Shown here piece by piece: positions 5,201 to 5,557 of a stretch of DNA of 5,557 nucleotides (its first letter is position 1; the number at the start of each line of letters is the position of its first letter). The position numbers and the translations under genes are program-made. Under the pieces are notes generated by a model. That model was given only the letters and a program-made list of their open reading frames with translations. It searched no databases and was not told the origin of the DNA. Source of the stretch: JBEKYD01 sp049511335. GTDB lineage: Bacteria; Acidobacteriota; Terriglobia; Bryobacterales; Bryobacteraceae. Where the stretch lies: NCBI GenBank assembly GCA_049511335.1, contig JBEKYD010000413.1, positions 1-5,557 on the forward strand, written 5' to 3'.

Positions 5201-5557
5201 AATTGAATCCCCTGGTCGTCGCCTTCAATCAGGACGTTGCCGCCTACTCCCGGAATCTCTCCGACCGTTTGGAGGGTTCCTTGCCAAGCCAAAACCACTT
5301 TTTCCAATTGTGGCGCGACCATAAGAGCTTCCTCAACGACGGCATTATCACCGTGCGCGGAATCGGCAACGTTCCCAGTAGCGTGGACACTCTGACGGAG
5401 AGCTTCTTCGACGCCACGCAGGCCCAGAGCCTGAGTCAAGTCCTCGCCAATTTTAGCGGGCAGACTGCCGGCGGATCGTCGGCGGGCGCCACCCAGTCGT
5501 CTCTCAACGCGATCCTCTCCTCGCTGGAAAAGGGCACGCTCAATGTGACTACCGGCA
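2269..5557 (+). CDS. Large exported cysteine-rich protein with secretin N-domain-like repeats (3' end beyond window)
   Basis: I do not recognise this as a named protein. One frame stays open for 1096 codons to the edge. Residues 1-18 look like a Sec signal peptide, with cleavage after VQA (18). Residues 19-75 are a Lys/Thr/Gly/Asn-rich spacer. Residues 80-381 are four alpha/beta modules in A-B-A-B order that resemble secretin N-domains (NolW type). Residues 405-523 are a Pro/Thr/Ser/Ala linker. Residues 525-568 (DNVVFTDTTNDKL, then LLDLPRPEVLMNAFAYQAS) resemble the end of the last N-domain and the junction to a secretin barrel. Residues 600-890 hold 16 cysteines, including CDDC (802-805) and CPDC (831-834). 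The 206 residues after Cys890 lack cysteine. There is no internal membrane helix. The even cysteine count (24 after cleavage) suggests disulfides in the periplasm or outside the cell. An outer-membrane channel-related or surface-assembly role is inference; the barrel, if any, is not visible. Confidence 0.88.
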   Translation, partial: MSCRLCVVSFALVLAVQAQDTRTKTAKTSNLKTGGGTAKPDAASKNGSAGRQSQGTNTPPANKGNTPPNPVIRTAEVFPLPYFCIPAPPGGEAIRLSSPAAACPPAHIKVQAQNAVAIASELKSDTEFTLQPDGDNRIIIFIKCSGCGDMTAIRKAIIALARPPQDNALPYKTELPVPPPFSAANIANQVRALFPDINASSSGSRLLLSSSKPFSSSDLAAIKSLISSSPFRKDLPLFCLSGRLDARPSPVPGPLACPLGRLQPAANASAIATALAKDPNFTITAQGNSSLIVVCKKTPCDSASVASIDSSIDALAWPSPAYIEDIRDVPEGEAALIAQKLTASKPMGITADVVGPGELRLKSDTPASEGDVISIKRQYMFAGQAPPDFRLFYQLPSSVISAIAPPPNAASGGAPSNPSSASAAGTANAAAAPPATPSSTTSGKSETPSTTVTTKSSTSTSTPKPGETDSTPASTPASDDSSKQTAPVTTTTVATSVTPPAPQTPPAAPAPPATPTPPVGAGMQPFADNVVFTDTTNDKLTWQRIRLLTLLDLPRPEVLMNAFAYQASSPDGREILHSAEKVRDFVSAYNDALETSIQYGWDYLSREMNKDCVNPAFQPNTPELLPPGGMNRPGVQPTRPPCTTVETTVRLEEGKIKTYYGFFDTDFYDYITQKFVADTADCLKPLPWPEPHSPQPCLADNYRTWWGFCPAGKYCLGFTQAFQPVRPNLTSILMGAIASKYPLHTILATIGCMEGKYEVYAECFPDRKEFKEHVSWAKNAPMVQGVLKRSSEHHSDSAPPDCDDCQATMQKLHAEQDMQAQNLSSSQKTDCPDCSYQKDLEVAKSCIRTERRKLIEEKRFSSRLSCEVLDSIAIEAQERCGMPRTFPLSCFTIQSGQSFSSPTAFSTFTLQDLNELAEDRLADTGLAFDEEEEYGTSHIGLLRAAIADFLFNYKMSQEFPQDFVPYDLQHSAQELNAELNPLVVAFNQDVAAYSRNLSDRLEGSLPSQNHFFQLWRDHKSFLNDGIITVRGIGNVPSSVDTLTESFFDATQAQSLSQVLANFSGQTAGGSSAGATQSSLNAILSSLEKGTLNVTTG
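2506..3411 (+). repeat. Protein-level tandem duplication A-B-A-B inside the large gene
   Basis: Module A1 (residues 80-164) and A2 (235-316) share a cysteine layout: C84-x18-C103-x40-C144-x2-C147 against C239-x17-C257-x37-C295-x4-C300. In both, a helix rich in A/I/L (NAVAIASELK; NASAIATALA) and a strand (NRIIIFIKC; SSLIVVCKK) lie in the same positions. B1 (174-228; VPPPFSAANIANQV and a later SRLLLSS strand) parallels B2 (325-381; VPEGEAALIAQKL and ELRLKSD). The DNA copies have diverged, so the duplication is old. Confidence 0.6.
3184..3209. repeat. Strong hairpin inside the coding sequence
   Basis: GCGTCGATCGA (3184-3194) and TCGATCGACGC (3199-3209) form a perfect 11-bp inverted repeat around CAGC. 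It encodes the repeated Ser-Ile-Asp of ASIDSSIDA at the end of module A2. It probably reflects the codon choice TCGATCGAC used twice, though the mRNA would form a stable stem-loop. Confidence 0.55.
3481..3837 (+). other. Low-complexity Pro/Thr/Ser/Ala linker within the large protein
   Basis: Residues 405-523 consist almost only of P, T, S, A, G and a few charged residues, with no cysteine and no predicted strand or helix (for example TTVTTKSSTSTSTPK and PPAAPAPPATPTPP). Such stretches are flexible extracytoplasmic linkers and possible O-glycosylation sites. The linker lies between FRLFYQLPSSVISAI and DNVVFTDTTNDKL, so it seems to split one domain rather than join two. The repeated CCG/ACG/GCC codons also create the long antisense open frames over this stretch. 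Confidence 0.8.

Noticed and set aside
4627..5439. 270-codon minus-strand open frame
   Set aside because: It lies fully antisense to the uninterrupted plus-strand frame that continues from the signal peptide at 2269. It shows no recognisable motif and is a typical antisense shadow in GC-rich DNA.
1..5557. CRISPR array, insertion sequence, tRNA or rRNA
   Set aside because: No regularly spaced direct repeats, transposase motifs, terminal repeats with target duplications, or tRNA/rRNA-like sequences were seen on either strand.

Overview
The window is GC-rich, densely coding bacterial chromosome. It carries two convincing housekeeping-type genes on the minus strand, a gene remnant, and the 5' part of a very large gene for an exported protein on the plus strand. 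The LeuA variant (lysine-rich insert, NIPDTTGYAVPEQYG ending), a patatin-type C-terminus and a long Pro/Thr/Ser-rich secreted protein would fit an Acidobacteriota or Planctomycetota-like soil organism. That assignment is an inference without a marker gene; only 'GC-rich Gram-negative-type bacterium' is reasonably safe.

Layout. Bases 1-603 (minus) are the N-terminal 201 codons of 2-isopropylmalate synthase (leuA), which runs off the left edge. Bases 604-832 are its upstream region, with a 10-bp perfect inverted repeat around a weak promoter-like sequence, a second long-range inverted repeat, and a 56-codon leader frame that overlaps the leuA start. Bases 833-1750 (minus) are a complete RmlD-type NAD(P)-dependent sugar-nucleotide reductase. 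About 1788-2084 (plus) is the C-terminal remnant of a patatin-like phospholipase, with its catalytic part missing; the break lies next to the 5' end of the reductase gene. Bases 2085-2268 hold a good sigma70-type promoter (TTGACT, 17 bp, TATTTT) with a 16-bp palindrome next to its -35 box.

From 2269 to the right edge, one uninterrupted frame of at least 1096 codons encodes a protein with a signal peptide. Its N-terminal third is a tandem A-B-A-B duplication of small alpha/beta modules resembling secretin N-domains. The two A modules carry matching sets of four cysteines. A Pro/Thr/Ser/Ala-rich linker of about 120 residues follows, then a segment resembling the junction between the last N-domain and the barrel of a secretin (LLDLPRPEV...). 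A long region with 16 cysteines, including two CxxC pairs, comes next, and then a cysteine-free tail. The usual secretin barrel signature is not visible before the window ends.

The two minus-strand genes could be cotranscribed (reductase then leuA), but the 229-bp gap with its own promoter-like signals argues for partly independent leuA expression. The large plus-strand gene is divergent from them and has its own promoter. It is the least explained and most interesting object in the window.
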